Source: Gp6-AA40 sp050742535 (GTDB lineage: Bacteria; Acidobacteriota; Vicinamibacteria; Vicinamibacterales; UBA2999). From it: 27,654 nt of DNA. The translations under genes and the position numbers were made by a program. Positions 15,035 through 23,573 of this stretch are shown here, one piece after another (positions within the stretch are counted from its first letter, which is position 1; every line of letters starts with the position of its first letter). The stretch is taken from positions 1 to 27,654 of the forward strand of contig JBOGIQ010000039.1 of the NCBI GenBank assembly GCA_050742535.1, given 5' to 3'. Under the pieces are notes generated by a model. The model saw nothing but the letters and a program-made list of their open reading frames with translations. It was not told the origin of the DNA and made no database searches.

Positions 15035-15606
15035 GGCTTCTCGACGTGTGGACGACGATCAACGAGTGGGCCTACGCCCTGTGGATGAGCGTCATGCGGT
15101 GGGACTGGCTGAACGACCATCTGCGTGCCGTCCTAAACACGCTGTACTACACGCCGATGGGCGAGTTCCTGCGCAACTCCACGTGGGCCTGGCCGGTCTT
15201 CGAGTCGCTGCACTTCATGGGAATGTCGCTGCTCGCCGGCACGATCGTGATGTTCGATCTCCGGCTGCTCGGGTTCGCCCGCGCGGTGCCGGTGCAGGCG
15301 ATGCACCGGCTGATCCCGTTCGGCATCTTCGGGTTTCTGCTGAACATGTCCACCGGCATCTGCTTCATCTGCGCGACACCGGATCAGTATCTGTTGAACG
15401 CGGCGTTCCGCTGGAAGGTGATCTTCATCACCATCGCCGGCCTGAACGTGCTGTTCTTCTACACGCGCGTCTTCCGCCGGCTGGAATCGTTCACCGCCGA
15501 ACATCATGCGCCGCCGATTGCGGCGCGGCTCGTCGGCGGGGTGTCGCTCGGGGCGTGGGTCGGCGTGATGTCGGCGGGCCGTTTACTGACGTTCTTCCGC
15601 CCCTAG
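15025..15606 (+). CDS. DUF6644-like membrane protein, paralogue 2
   Basis: This 193-aa polytopic protein contains VFESLHFMGMSLLAGTIVMF then D-L-R-L-L-G (about residues 58-83), helices at about 97-115, 130-147 and 170-185, and the ending SAGRLLTFF. It matches paralogue 1 helix for helix, including the in-helix His and the D-x-R-x-LG turn, which suggests a heteromeric pair. Its ATG lies inside the stop region of the first gene, so the two are translationally coupled. A role as redox or haem-carrying membrane partners of the CobN-like/PepSY system is inferred from position only. Confidence 0.7.
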   Translation: MRIGLLDVWTTINEWAYALWMSVMRWDWLNDHLRAVLNTLYYTPMGEFLRNSTWAWPVFESLHFMGMSLLAGTIVMFDLRLLGFARAVPVQAMHRLIPFGIFGFLLNMSTGICFICATPDQYLLNAAFRWKVIFITIAGLNVLFFYTRVFRRLESFTAEHHAPPIAARLVGGVSLGAWVGVMSAGRLLTFFRP

Positions 15607-15647
15607 GGCCGCGCGCACTCTCCCAGAATGCACTAAACTCTGCCTTA

Positions 15648-17612
15648 TTGTCTGCAGAGTTCTTTCGAATCCTTTCGAGTCGCTTCAAACGGGCTTCATG
15701 CACAACTGTCAGCGCCCGGTGGACGCAGGTCCTTGTGGCGGTCGCCCTGTTTGCGGTCGCCTTTGTGTATCGCTTCGGCAACAGCTCGAAATTCGTCAAC
15801 GACCATTTCATGCATGTCGTCTGGGGCCGCCAGTGGATTATGGGGCGGGCTCCAGTACGGGATACCGTCACGCTCGGAATGCCCTTGCAGGCGGCCGTCT
15901 CTGGATGGGCGGAACAGCTGCTCGGCTATCGGCTCCTTTCCGAGGCGATCGTCGTCAGCACCGCCTTCGCATTGGGCGCGCTTCTCACGTTCGTCCTTGC
16001 GCGGCGTCTGTCGGGCCGTACGTGGATTGCGGTGTATGTGACGGCTCTGCAGATCGCCATCACGCCGCCCACCTACAGCTATCCCAAGATCGTGGCGTAC
16101 GCCGCAGGCATTCTGATGCTGTGGCGGTACATCGAGCGTCCCTCGCCTTGGCGGGCGAGCCACCTGGGCCTGACAGCAGCGGTGGCCTTCTACTTCCGGC
16201 ACGATCACGGCCTCTATCTCGGACTCGTCGCCGGCGCGATCCTGGTGCTGCGCCATTGGCGCGACTGGCGCACCGCGGCCGCTCGTATTGCCGTTTTATC
16301 GGCCGTGTGCGTTGTGTCGGTCGGACCGTACGTAATTTACGTGCACGACAACGGCGGGATACGGCCGTGGGTGCTCACGCTTCGTGAGTTCGCGCGGCGC
16401 GAGTTTCAGGCGAATCCGTACGTGTGGCCCGCATGGCCGCTTCCTTCTTTCAGCAGCGTGGCGCGCTGGGCGTCGAAGGAAGATGACGGCGCCGTTATCA
16501 AGGTCAGGTGGAATCCGGGGGCGACGGACGACATGCGTCGCGCTGCGGCCGTCCGCTACGGTCTGCGAGTGCCGTCTGCCGGCTCGCTCGAGTCGGGTAC
16601 ATTCGTCCTCCAGGATCTCACGCGCGAGAACGTCGTCACCCTTCTCAGGGATCCTGCAATCGAAGATACCGCCGGTATCGATCGGGCGACGGGTGATGTA
16701 GGACCGCCCGGGTTATGGGTCGGACGCGTCCGTCTCCTGCCGGCGCTCGACTCGCCCGCTGCTTCAGGCGCGTTGATCTTCTTCATCTGTCTCGGTATCG
16801 TCGCCGTCACGCTGGTCGTGCTCGTGCGTCCGCAGCAGCTCAGTCAGCTCGAACCGGCGCAGCGTTTACGGGTCGCAGCCGCTCTGCTTCTGACCGTAGC
16901 CGGAGTCGGCGCACTCGTGCGCGAGCCGTTGGCGGCACGGGTCGGGGACGCCCTCGTTGGTCCGTTGATACTAGGCTCGTGGCTGATCACTCGGTGGATC
17001 GGTGGAAGTCGTACGCCCTGGCGGCGCGTGTCGAATGGCGTTGCAGCCGCTGCTGTGCTGTTGGTCATGGCGCGGTCGGTCTTCGTCGTCGGCGGCATTT
17101 CGACTCGTCTGGAGCGTCTGGTCGATCCTCTCCTCTGGACGCGGCTGACGACGAGTCCTCCGTTCGATGCCTGGCAGGCCGCAGGGAGTCCCCAGTACCG
17201 GGTCGTGCGTTACGTGCGGACGTGTACGGCCCCGGAGGAACCGCTGCTGGTGTTGTGGTTTGCGCCGGAGCTGTACTATTACGCCGACCGTCCGTTTGCC
17301 GGCCGATTGGGTTTCTACATCAAGGGTTATTTCACGCTCGAAGAGGAGCAGCGCCGCAACATTGAATCCCTCGAGCGCGATCGGCCGACGCTGGTAATTA
17401 TCGAAGCCGGCCGTGAAGAGATTGACTTGCCTTCACATCCGCGCGTGCTGGCGTACTTGAGGGCTTCCTACGACGTGGTGGGTGAAATGCCGCAGACGGA
17501 CGGCACGGTGTTGCGCGTGTACGCACGCCGCGACCGCGAGGCGCAGTCGTTGGATCCCGACGTGGGTTGGCCCTGCTATCGGCCTCACCCCGGAGGCGCC
17601 AGCAGCGGTTGA
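15648..17612 (+). CDS. GT-C-like polytopic membrane protein (putative glycosyltransferase)
   Basis: The protein is about 654 aa. TM1 (about residues 28-41) is followed by a periplasmic loop with N51-D52 (VNDHFMHVVWGRQW), which resembles the acidic first-loop motif of GT-C transferases (ArnT/PMT type). Further helices lie near 85-110, 120-145, 170-210, 365-390, 405-425 and 455-475, and a soluble C-terminal domain starts near 515. Such enzymes move sugars from polyprenyl-phosphate carriers in the periplasm. The start is uncertain. No ATG precedes TM1 in frame; TTG 15648 and GTG 15735 are the candidates and neither has a good ribosome site. Open sequence before 15607 in this frame is a shadow of the previous gene. 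The end converges with the DUF5916 gene, 21 nt away. Confidence 0.65.
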   Translation: MSAEFFRILSSRFKRASCTTVSARWTQVLVAVALFAVAFVYRFGNSSKFVNDHFMHVVWGRQWIMGRAPVRDTVTLGMPLQAAVSGWAEQLLGYRLLSEAIVVSTAFALGALLTFVLARRLSGRTWIAVYVTALQIAITPPTYSYPKIVAYAAGILMLWRYIERPSPWRASHLGLTAAVAFYFRHDHGLYLGLVAGAILVLRHWRDWRTAAARIAVLSAVCVVSVGPYVIYVHDNGGIRPWVLTLREFARREFQANPYVWPAWPLPSFSSVARWASKEDDGAVIKVRWNPGATDDMRRAAAVRYGLRVPSAGSLESGTFVLQDLTRENVVTLLRDPAIEDTAGIDRATGDVGPPGLWVGRVRLLPALDSPAASGALIFFICLGIVAVTLVVLVRPQQLSQLEPAQRLRVAAALLLTVAGVGALVREPLAARVGDALVGPLILGSWLITRWIGGSRTPWRRVSNGVAAAAVLLVMARSVFVVGGISTRLERLVDPLLWTRLTTSPPFDAWQAAGSPQYRVVRYVRTCTAPEEPLLVLWFAPELYYYADRPFAGRLGFYIKGYFTLEEEQRRNIESLERDRPTLVIIEAGREEIDLPSHPRVLAYLRASYDVVGEMPQTDGTVLRVYARRDREAQSLDPDVGWPCYRPHPGGASSG

Positions 17613-17633
17613 GGCACAACGCGCGGAGGCCTA

Positions 17634-19796
17634 CTATAGTCGCCACGCGTACTGAAGTTTGATCAAGAGCTGATTCGAGTCGAGCTGCCACCGATCGAGC
17701 AGCGAACGGACGTTGTGGTTATAGACGACGAAGAGGTCGCCGACCGGTCGGAACGTCCACCGTAATCGGGTGTTCACACCGACCGAATCACTCTCCGTGT
17801 CGTACTGGGTGTAGCTTGCCACCGACAAATCGGGTGAGAAATTCATCCGCAGCCTGGTGCCGACGAGCGTTTGCGTGAAGCGGCCTGCGGACAGGTCGCC
17901 GATGTTCCGTTCGCCCGAGAACTCCACCGTCAGCAGTGACGTCGGATTCCAGGCGCCGGTCCACTGGAGCTGATCGAGCGCTCCGTCGTAAAAACCGCCG
18001 AACCACCACGTCACCTGTGTGAAGAAGCGCCGCTTTTCCGCCGTGCCGCCTTCGAGGCGATAACGGCGCCAGTGGTATGAGCCAGGCGCAATCGGCACAT
18101 CACTGATCGAAAACGTGTCGACGAGCCGTTCGCCCGTCGGATTGACGTTGAACTCGACGCGATCGCCGGAGCGGAAGCGCCAGTTGATGGGGGCGATGAA
18201 GAAGCGGTAGCTCTCCCACTGACCGGACACGTCCAGCGCCGCGGACGGCTGGAACTGGTGAAAGAGCTCCTGCAGCGGTCCGCTGCGTATTCGTGTGCGG
18301 TTGTTCGCCTGGCCGACCAGCAGGTGGACGCCGCGGCGCGGCACGAACCCGAGCGACGGATCGAAGTCGCGGCCGATCCGTTTGTAGGTCATCTGCATGT
18401 CCCACCGGTCGTTCGGATAATCGACCTTGAAGCCGAACGCCGTCGCATCTCGGCCGAGCCCCTCCCGATCCGTGGCGAGCGCCCACGCGCCGGCGAGGAA
18501 ATTCTTATCGCCGCGGAAGTGCGACGTGGCGTAGGTGAAGTCCACGCCGCCGAGCCAGCTGTCCTGGCGTCCAAGCGGGTCGCCGACCGTAGCGATCGCA
18601 CCCAACCATGACTCAGCCAGGATGTTCTGCTTCACGCGTCCGGCTGCCATCACCGCATCCGGCACCCGCGCCTCGTCGTCGTCCCCTGTCCGCGCCACCA
18701 GGCCTCCGACGTTGGTATTCGCGATGCGACCGTTGACCTTGCCTCCCGCAGTGATCGGCACCTGTGACCCTTCGACCAGCCCGATACGGCGGCTGAAAAA
18801 AGGGATGACATCCTCGCCCAGGCCGAGGCCGAACGCGAAGATGTCGCTCCCTTCGAGGAAGAACGTCCGTTTCTCCGGAAAGAACAGCGGGAACCGCGTC
18901 AGGTTCGTGCGGCGCGTGTCGACTTCCGTTTCCGCGAAGTCCGTGTTGACCGTGAGCGAGGCGAGGAGATTGGTGCCGAGCCGCTTCGACACGTCGAGGC
19001 TGGGATGGAACTCGCCGTCGACGCTCGTTTCCGGCGCGGGAATGCCGCCGCCGCTGGTGATCGCCGGGCGCACCGACAGCCCGAGTCCAAGATCGAATGC
19101 GGGCAATCCAGTCAGAACGCCTGCGCGGCTGGTCTGCGTCACCTGATACTGCCGCGCGGCAAAGGCCCAGCGGCTGGTTTCGAGGCGGCGCTGCAGCCGG
19201 CGCTGGACGTTGAAGTGCCATTGCCGCAGCTCAGGCGCGAAGCTGAGCGTTTGCGCCGGGATCAGAATCTCGGCCTGCCACCCGGAAGGAACTCTCCTCA
19301 CGGCGGCTTCCCAGATGCCGTCCCAGTCCGGATTGTCGTTCTCGCCGCCCGGCTCGATTAATCCGTCGTAACGCGCACCGCTTGGATTGACGGCGAACAC
19401 GTATCCCGAGCGGCCGTCCATGAATGGACCGAGCACAACACGCACGTGATCTTCCGCGTCCAACGGCGCATCGCGGCGGACGCTGAAACTTACGATCTGG
19501 TCCGGCAGCGGGTCTTCGCAGACGATCCCGATAACCAGACCACGCGCATTGGCCACCACACGCACGAGGGTTCGGACCGTCGCCGGCGCCCCTTCTTCGG
19601 GATCGGCTTGCGTGAACGAGTCGATTGCCTCGGCCGTCTGCCAGCCGGCGTCATCGAGGGCGCCGTCGATCCTCAGGTCCGCGGACGCGGTACCGGCGCG
19701 CAGTTGCGGAGCGGGAGTCTGCGCCACGGCGTTTGTCGCCATGAGCAGGGCGGCAGCGGCCAGGCGGAAACGCAGCACGACGCCTGTCGCGGTCAT
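17634..19796 (-). CDS. DUF5916 outer-membrane protein with N-terminal CBM9-like domain
   Basis: The protein is 720 aa. It has a signal peptide (residues 1-25, LLMATNAVAQ), a CBM9-like sandwich (about 35-215, starting ADLRIDGALDDAGWQTAEAI, with DDAEDHVRVVLG-like and NPDWDGIWEAAV segments), then the DUF5916 region with FPEKRTFFLEGSDIFAFGLG, SRRIG and many alternating aromatic strands typical of an outer-membrane beta-barrel. It ends in KLQYAWRL. The family is abundant in Acidobacteriota and Bacteroidota, and its function is not established. ATG 19796 overlaps the preceding stop by 4 nt (ATGA), so it is translated after the GT-C-like fragments. Confidence 0.85.
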   Translation of the reverse strand: MTATGVVLRFRLAAAALLMATNAVAQTPAPQLRAGTASADLRIDGALDDAGWQTAEAIDSFTQADPEEGAPATVRTLVRVVANARGLVIGIVCEDPLPDQIVSFSVRRDAPLDAEDHVRVVLGPFMDGRSGYVFAVNPSGARYDGLIEPGGENDNPDWDGIWEAAVRRVPSGWQAEILIPAQTLSFAPELRQWHFNVQRRLQRRLETSRWAFAARQYQVTQTSRAGVLTGLPAFDLGLGLSVRPAITSGGGIPAPETSVDGEFHPSLDVSKRLGTNLLASLTVNTDFAETEVDTRRTNLTRFPLFFPEKRTFFLEGSDIFAFGLGLGEDVIPFFSRRIGLVEGSQVPITAGGKVNGRIANTNVGGLVARTGDDDEARVPDAVMAAGRVKQNILAESWLGAIATVGDPLGRQDSWLGGVDFTYATSHFRGDKNFLAGAWALATDREGLGRDATAFGFKVDYPNDRWDMQMTYKRIGRDFDPSLGFVPRRGVHLLVGQANNRTRIRSGPLQELFHQFQPSAALDVSGQWESYRFFIAPINWRFRSGDRVEFNVNPTGERLVDTFSISDVPIAPGSYHWRRYRLEGGTAEKRRFFTQVTWWFGGFYDGALDQLQWTGAWNPTSLLTVEFSGERNIGDLSAGRFTQTLVGTRLRMNFSPDLSVASYTQYDTESDSVGVNTRLRWTFRPVGDLFVVYNHNVRSLLDRWQLDSNQLLIKLQYAWRL

Positions 19797-20764
19797 TCGC
19801 CGAGAAAGCGACCGTCTGCGGTTTCCATACGGTCGAAACGGCGCTGAAACAGCATGTAGGTCGACGGCGGATCGCGCCGCGGATCGCGGGGCGTCCGCGA
19901 CAGCACGTCCTCGCGAAGCATCATGAGCACATCGGTCTGCGATCGCGCATCTCCGCCCAGCTCCTCGTATCGTTCGGTCCATTCCCTGTAGTTTTCCCAG
20001 CCGGCATCCCGCAATTGCAGGTAGGTCTCAGCGGTTCGGATTGACCACCCGACGAAGACCAGCGCGATGCACGCCCGGACGAACGCGGACCGCCATCCGA
20101 GAGGTCGAGTGGCGGATAGACGCTCCAGGACAGCCGCCACAGCCACGTAGAACAGCATCGCGTAGCCGATTCCTGCCGACAGCGCAATCCTGTCTCTCGT
20201 ATAGAGGAACCCGAGCGCGGTGCCGACGGCAACGAGAGTCAGACCGGCGGCGGCGACGAGGCGGTCTCTGCCGTGGATGCGGGATGTCGCCAGTGCATAG
20301 CCGACGATCCCTGTTGTGAGGAGCGACGTGCTCACGTGGATGTACATCCAGATGGGAACTCGACCGTTCAGCAGCGCCTCGACAAACAGATAGCGGCCGG
20401 CACGGGGCTCCGACGCGATGACGGTGAAAAAGCTGGCGACGACGTTGTACAGCCAGAGCATCCAGGGTGCGTGTTCGAAGATTTCCCTCAATCGGGCCAC
20501 CTCGACGTCGCCGAATCCGAGGCCAGTCTCTGCATAGGCCGCCGGTGCCTCCTGCATGCCGAAACCGAGTCGCACGGCTACGTATATGCCGGACGCGACC
20601 AGCACTCCGACGACAGCGCGGCCGCCGGCGTTTGGCGCCTTCATCTTCCACAGGACCAGTGTGACCGCGACAACCAGGACCCCGGACTCCAGCAGGAACA
20701 GCGCGATGAGTGTTAACGGCAGGACGAACGACTGTGTCAGCCGGGATTGCGGCGAGAGCGCCAT
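19793..20764 (-). CDS. C-terminal part of a split GT-C-like membrane protein
   Basis: This 323-aa open frame runs from ATG 20764. Helices start at once (SFVLPLTLIALFLLESGVLVVAVTLVLW), and about seven more follow up to residue 255. A soluble tail ends the protein. The N-terminal region reads like the middle of the family with 'YRPL...LF...' N-termini, where a helix ending in a K-E or E-S turn precedes a second hydrophobic run. It overlaps the upstream open frame by 28 nt in the -1 frame and has no clear ribosome site of its own. I think it is the continuation of the 20737-21237 product after a single-base frameshift, though a truly split gene is possible. Confidence 0.55.
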   Translation of the reverse strand: MALSPQSRLTQSFVLPLTLIALFLLESGVLVVAVTLVLWKMKAPNAGGRAVVGVLVASGIYVAVRLGFGMQEAPAAYAETGLGFGDVEVARLREIFEHAPWMLWLYNVVASFFTVIASEPRAGRYLFVEALLNGRVPIWMYIHVSTSLLTTGIVGYALATSRIHGRDRLVAAAGLTLVAVGTALGFLYTRDRIALSAGIGYAMLFYVAVAAVLERLSATRPLGWRSAFVRACIALVFVGWSIRTAETYLQLRDAGWENYREWTERYEELGGDARSQTDVLMMLREDVLSRTPRDPRRDPPSTYMLFQRRFDRMETADGRFLGE

Positions 20765-21237
20765 ATGGCGGCCAGAAGGACCACGACCCCTAGCGAGTGA
20801 ACGTTCACGGGCATGAACATGAACAGCACACGCGAGGTGTGCAGGCCGACGACGCACGCCAGCGCGACAGATGCGGCTGCCGCGCGAGCCCGAGTCGTGG
20901 GCGACCAGATCCACACCAGCCCCAGCAGAATCGCCGCGAAGTGCAGCAGCACGAGGAGCTCGTAGCACCATGCACGGAGGCCGACCAGCTGATGGGACAG
21001 CTTGACGCCGATGATCATCAGCGGCCGGTATTCGACGCCCGCGCCGAACGCGTGATCAAACGTCTCGGGCCACGTCATCATCGTGGCCTTGTAGAAGCTG
21101 TTGTAGAGATCGACGAAGGGCCATGGCAACCGCAGGAATTCCGAGCCGAGGAGTGCTGTCACCGCCAGTATCCAGCCGACGGGCACGATCCAGTAACGAG
21201 GGTTCTGTGGATGAGTCACCGAACTCCATGGTGCCAT
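20737..21237 (-). CDS. N-terminal part of a split GT-C-like membrane protein
   Basis: This 166-aa open frame begins with ATG 21237 (an in-frame ATG at 21300 is also possible). TM1 (about residues 15-31, WIVPVGWILAVTALLG) is followed by a loop with F-V-D-L-Y-N, then YRPLMIIGVKLSHQLVGLRAWCYELLVLLHFAAILLG (described in two runs: YRPLMIIGVKLSHQLVG at about 72-88, CYELLVLLHFAAILLG at about 92-107) and two further helices. The YRPL motif after a D-containing first loop is typical of GT-C-like membrane proteins that normally have 8-12 helices. The frame stops abruptly at 20737, inside the helical region. The start overlaps the region upstream of the divergent lipoprotein gene. Confidence 0.5.
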   Translation of the reverse strand: MAPWSSVTHPQNPRYWIVPVGWILAVTALLGSEFLRLPWPFVDLYNSFYKATMMTWPETFDHAFGAGVEYRPLMIIGVKLSHQLVGLRAWCYELLVLLHFAAILLGLVWIWSPTTRARAAAASVALACVVGLHTSRVLFMFMPVNVHSLGVVVLLAAIWRSRRNPG

Positions 21238-21318
21238 GCGCGGCGCCCGACCGGTTGACGGTGCTGCCGTTCGGATCAGTTGGCGGCGCGTGGCGCGCAT
21301 TTTGCCGTCGTTGCCGCC

Positions 21319-22302
21319 ATGACGAGTCGCTGCGTACCTCATCCGCAGGTGGCGTCGATGTTCCTCCTCCTCGCGCTGTGCGTGGCCGTCGGCTGCGCCA
21401 GAAACCTCCGGCAGCCCGTGCCAGGTCCTGCTCCCGACATCGGGCAACTCTGGCGAGACGGGCGCGATACCGAGTCGCGCGACATGGTCCACGGACCCGG
21501 TGGCATCGGGCTCGTTCCGCCGCCCGCGACCTACTCGTTCGTCGCCGTCAAATCTGCCGGCACGAACCCCGGCTATGACGTCCGAGATCCACAGGGGAGG
21601 CTGTGGAGCGTCAAGCTCGGAGACGAGGCGCAGAGTGAAGTAACGACAGGCCGGATCCTCTGGGCCCTCGGTTTTCACCAGCCCCCAACGTACTACGTCA
21701 ACGCGTGGCGGATGTCCGGACATGGTGACGGCGACCAGCCCGCCGGAAGGTTCCGCCTCGAAATGCCCGAACACGAGGTCGTCGGCGATTGGTCGTGGTA
21801 CGACAACGAGTTCATCGGCACGCGTCCCTACGCCGCCCTCATCGCGGTTAACCTGCTGCTCAACAACTGGGATTTGAAGACGTCGAACAACAAGGTGTAC
21901 GCCGTCACGGAGGGTGGTCGCGTGGAACACCGGTACGTCGTCCGCGATCTCGGCGCGTCGTTGGGAAAAGCACGCCAGCCGCGGCTCCTCAGCTGGCTCC
22001 CGTTCATGCGGCACAAGCAAGGGACGAAGAACACCCTGGAGGACTTCGAGAAGCAGGGCTGGGTCAGCGCCGTAGAGAACGGCATGATCGATTTCGATTA
22101 TCGCGGGCTCGACAAGGCGCTGGCCGGCAGCGTCGCTGTCGACGACATGCGTTGGACGATTCAGCTGTTGTCGCAGCTGTCAGAGCGTCACTGGCACGAC
22201 GCGTTTCGAGCCGGTGGGTACGACGCGGAACAGAGCGCCCGCTATGTGAAGCGTATCCAGGAGAAGATCGCGCACGCACGCCAGATGATCTCTGCCGGTT
22301 AG
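21319..22302 (+). CDS. Lipoprotein with kinase-like (HipA/FAM20/PI3K-type) motifs
   Basis: The protein is 327 aa. The N-terminus MFLLLALCVAVGC is a lipoprotein signal with the lipid-bearing Cys at 26. The mature domain shows an order of residues reminiscent of atypical kinases: WSVKLGDEA (K99), an acidic partner in QSEVTTGRILWALG (E107), then NNWDLKTSNNKVY (D185, N190), and VVRDLGASLG (D210-L-G). These could be the ATP-binding Lys/Glu pair, the catalytic D-x4-N loop, and a metal-binding DLG. The match is motif-level only. If real, the kinase would work outside the cytoplasm like FAM20C. ATG 21319 was chosen to give a complete signal sequence, and 21358 is the alternative. It is followed 53 nt later by another exported protein. 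Confidence 0.5.
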   Translation: MTSRCVPHPQVASMFLLLALCVAVGCARNLRQPVPGPAPDIGQLWRDGRDTESRDMVHGPGGIGLVPPPATYSFVAVKSAGTNPGYDVRDPQGRLWSVKLGDEAQSEVTTGRILWALGFHQPPTYYVNAWRMSGHGDGDQPAGRFRLEMPEHEVVGDWSWYDNEFIGTRPYAALIAVNLLLNNWDLKTSNNKVYAVTEGGRVEHRYVVRDLGASLGKARQPRLLSWLPFMRHKQGTKNTLEDFEKQGWVSAVENGMIDFDYRGLDKALAGSVAVDDMRWTIQLLSQLSERHWHDAFRAGGYDAEQSARYVKRIQEKIAHARQMISAG

Positions 22303-22355
22303 AGGGTCGCGTTGCTTCGTACAGCAGGTTCCAGAGAGCAGCATTTCCAGGCGAA

Positions 22356-23093
22356 ATGGCCCGCATGCCTGTGCGTACGATTGTTGTTGCGCTCATCGCC
22401 GTACTCGTCGCCGCGCCAGCCGCCGCGGCGCAGGATCATCTGGCCGTCGGCGTCGAAGACGATGCCAGAGGTGCCGACGTGCTCGGCGCCTTCGCCGACT
22501 CGCTCAAGCTGCTGATGATCGAGCATGCGATTCGCGTCGGCTTTCGGGAGAAGACGCGAAGAGAGCTTGGCGGAAACTTCTGGCATGACTACCGGCGGTC
22601 AGTGCGCATGCCCGGACAGTGGACGGATACTGACTCCTGGTGGGTCAACTACATCGGACATCCCATCCACGGCGCTGCCGCCGGGTATCCATGGCTCGAT
22701 CACGAGCCGAACGCACCGAAGACGTTCAGCCGCGGATCCGAATACTGGGCGTCCCGGGGGCGCGCGATGGCATGGAGCGCCGGGTATAGTCTGCAGTTCG
22801 AGATTGGTCCACTGAGCGAGGCGTCGATCGGGAACGTCGGCATGCGTCCCGAAACGACAGGCTGGGTAGACCACGTCATCACGCCGGTGGGAGCCTTCGG
22901 TTTCCTGGTGGCCGAAGACGCCGTCGACCGATACGTCGTCCAGTGGATTGAAAAACGGATACGCCACCCCGTTTTTCGCGTGGTCTGCGGTTCGCCGCGA
23001 ACCCGATTCGGACATTGTCCAATACTGCCAGCGGCAAGTTTCCCTGGCATCGTCCCGATCGGCCACTGCGGTGGCGCTGACTGCAGCGTGTAG
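22356..23093 (+). CDS. Exported DUF3943-like protein
   Basis: This 245-aa protein has a clear signal peptide (residues 1-26, LIAVLVAAPAAAAQ). The central part contains WWVNYIGHPIHGAAAGY (about residues 95-111), a basic/aromatic stretch, FEIGPLSEASIGNVG (148-162) and VDHVITPVGAFGFLVAED (171-188). The order N-Y-x-GHP-x-x-G, then E-x-G-P-S-x2-S-I, then D-x-x-x-TP-x-G resembles DUF3943, a membrane-embedded or outer-membrane family without known activity. Cys211 and Cys221 could pair with Cys238 or Cys243 in the periplasm. It lies just after the kinase-like lipoprotein on the same strand, probably in one transcript. Confidence 0.55.
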   Translation: MARMPVRTIVVALIAVLVAAPAAAAQDHLAVGVEDDARGADVLGAFADSLKLLMIEHAIRVGFREKTRRELGGNFWHDYRRSVRMPGQWTDTDSWWVNYIGHPIHGAAAGYPWLDHEPNAPKTFSRGSEYWASRGRAMAWSAGYSLQFEIGPLSEASIGNVGMRPETTGWVDHVITPVGAFGFLVAEDAVDRYVVQWIEKRIRHPVFRVVCGSPRTRFGHCPILPAASFPGIVPIGHCGGADCSV

Positions 23094-23152
23094 GGACGCC
23101 TTCCCTTTGCCGGCAGTCAGCGGACGCGACGGAGAGACGCGCCGGAGCGCAG

Positions 23153-23476
23153 TCAGAAGTTCCTGCGCAGCTCCGCCCGCGCTTTCGCGGCTTTGCGCTC
23201 GCACTGTGCGATCGCCGAGTAGTTCACGCGGGTCAGGTTCCGATAGGCATTGGCCATCGCCTCATTGAAGGCGATGACATCTGCTGGCGTCCGCTTCGCC
23301 TTCTCGGCCTTGGCCATGTTGGCCACCTTGGTTTCCGGCGTCACCGACGCCTCCGGCACGACGATGATGGTCCCGTGCACCTCCGGCCGATAGACGGTCT
23401 TCACGCCCTGCGCGAAGGTGAGGGTAGGCAAGAGCAGCGCGGACACCGCGACCGCAACGACAACGAGGCGTCTCAT
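23153..23476 (-). CDS. Small exported protein of unknown function
   Basis: This 107-aa product has a typical signal peptide (MRRLVVVAVAVSALLLPTLTFAQ) and a charged, Ala/Lys-rich mature part with a short beta-like start (VHGTIIVVPEASVTPE) and a helical second half (about residues 45-104). There is a single Cys in the mature part. ATG 23476 is preceded by AAGGTGG and starts the signal peptide; the longer open frame from 23533 would place 19 polar residues in front. It is convergent with the DUF3943-like gene. I do not recognise the family. Confidence 0.6.
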   Translation of the reverse strand: MRRLVVVAVAVSALLLPTLTFAQGVKTVYRPEVHGTIIVVPEASVTPETKVANMAKAEKAKRTPADVIAFNEAMANAYRNLTRVNYSAIAQCERKAAKARAELRRNF

Positions 23477-23492
23477 GACGGGCCACCTTTCC

Positions 23493-23510
23493 ACTTGTGC
23501 GTTCACAAGT
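23493..23510 (-). promoter_or_regulatory. Inverted repeat just upstream of small exported protein
   Basis: ACTTGTG-CGTT-CACAAGT is a perfect 7-bp inverted repeat with a 4-nt centre, 17 nt upstream of the start codon. It could be an operator or a hairpin in the mRNA leader. Confidence 0.35.
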
Positions 23511-23573
23511 TGAAAGGGCAACGACAGTGCCAACAGGGGGCGCTGCCATGCAGCCTACTTGGACTTCAGGTGA

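Noticed and set aside
15048..15647. Upstream extension of the GT-C-like open frame
   Set aside because: It runs in another frame through the DUF6644-like paralogue 2, whose membrane helices are plainly the real product.
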